From the NCBI GenBank assembly GCA_000320545.1, contig ADNK01002980.1:1-47136 (forward strand): a DNA stretch of 47,136 bases. The letters are read 5' to 3'. Below are positions 46,978-47,136 of the stretch, piece after piece. The first letter of the stretch is position 1; each line of letters starts with the position of its first letter. The position numbers and the translations under genes are program-made. This DNA comes from Bigelowiella natans CCMP2755. Lineage: Eukaryota; Cercozoa; Chlorarachniophyceae. The notes beneath the pieces are model-generated. The model worked only from the letters and a program-made list of their open reading frames with translations, searched no databases and was not told the DNA's origin.

Positions 46978-47136
46978 CCCTAGTGGCAGTAGTACGCACA
47001 GACATTGTATTCTACTATAACGTGTGTGTGGGGGAAGGGGGGGGGGGGGGATTTAGGGGGGGAGAGGAAAGAAAATCGAGAGGGGGGATGTTTAATAGAC
47101 ATCGTGCGAGCGGGGGGGTTCCAAGTTTGACTCCGG
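46978..47136. other. 5' flank of the helical-repeat gene, poly-G
   Basis: Short end of the window with several G homopolymers (47026-47050). No exon seen; probably promoter or 5' leader of the minus-strand gene. Confidence 0.4.

Overview
The window is a stretch of nuclear DNA from a microbial eukaryote with an intron-rich genome. Most genes are cut into short exons by GT-AG introns of roughly 60-400 bases, the spacing is about one gene per 4-5 kb, and introns are full of dinucleotide and trinucleotide microsatellites and G or C homopolymers. I cannot name the species. The gene set (myosin, WDR70, Mpv17/PMP22, TLC, HINT) is general eukaryotic. One HINT protein appears to carry a signal peptide followed by a Ser/Thr/Lys-rich leader, as expected in algae with a secondary plastid, so a secondary alga is my best but unproven guess.

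Layout. 1-1391 (-): 5' half of a myosin motor domain, leaving the window on the left. 3341-6046 (+): rhodanese plus dual-specificity phosphatase, resembling a MAP-kinase phosphatase. 6639-7568 (-): intronless secreted fucosyltransferase-like enzyme. 8215-13115 (+): long leucine-rich-repeat protein, followed at 13498-16366 by more exons that may be its C-terminal part or a second gene. 17724-19102: two unrecognised ORFs. 20524-21909 (-): secreted beta-lactamase-like protein. 22196-25601 (+): WDR70. 26327-27908 (-): Mpv17/PMP22-family membrane protein. 29161-30530 (-): TLC-domain membrane protein. 30950-31960: diverged tandem repeats. 32321-40332 (-): very large armadillo-repeat protein ending in a PH-like domain. 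41131-42232 (+): HINT hydrolase. 43096-46977 (-): Ala/Val/Lys-rich helical protein made of small, mostly phase-0 exons.

Several gene models were rebuilt exon by exon, with reading phase carried across every splice site: phosphatase, WDR70, Mpv17, TLC, HINT, beta-lactamase-like, and LRR after its first exon. The 5' ends of the myosin, LRR and armadillo genes are not resolved. The genes do not form an obvious pathway. The main genome-scale signals are blocks rich in GCATGC/TGCATG words that sit beyond the 3' ends of genes, compound (CA)n(GA)n repeats in introns, and one intron with a self-complementary (CA)n(TA)n(TG)n core.
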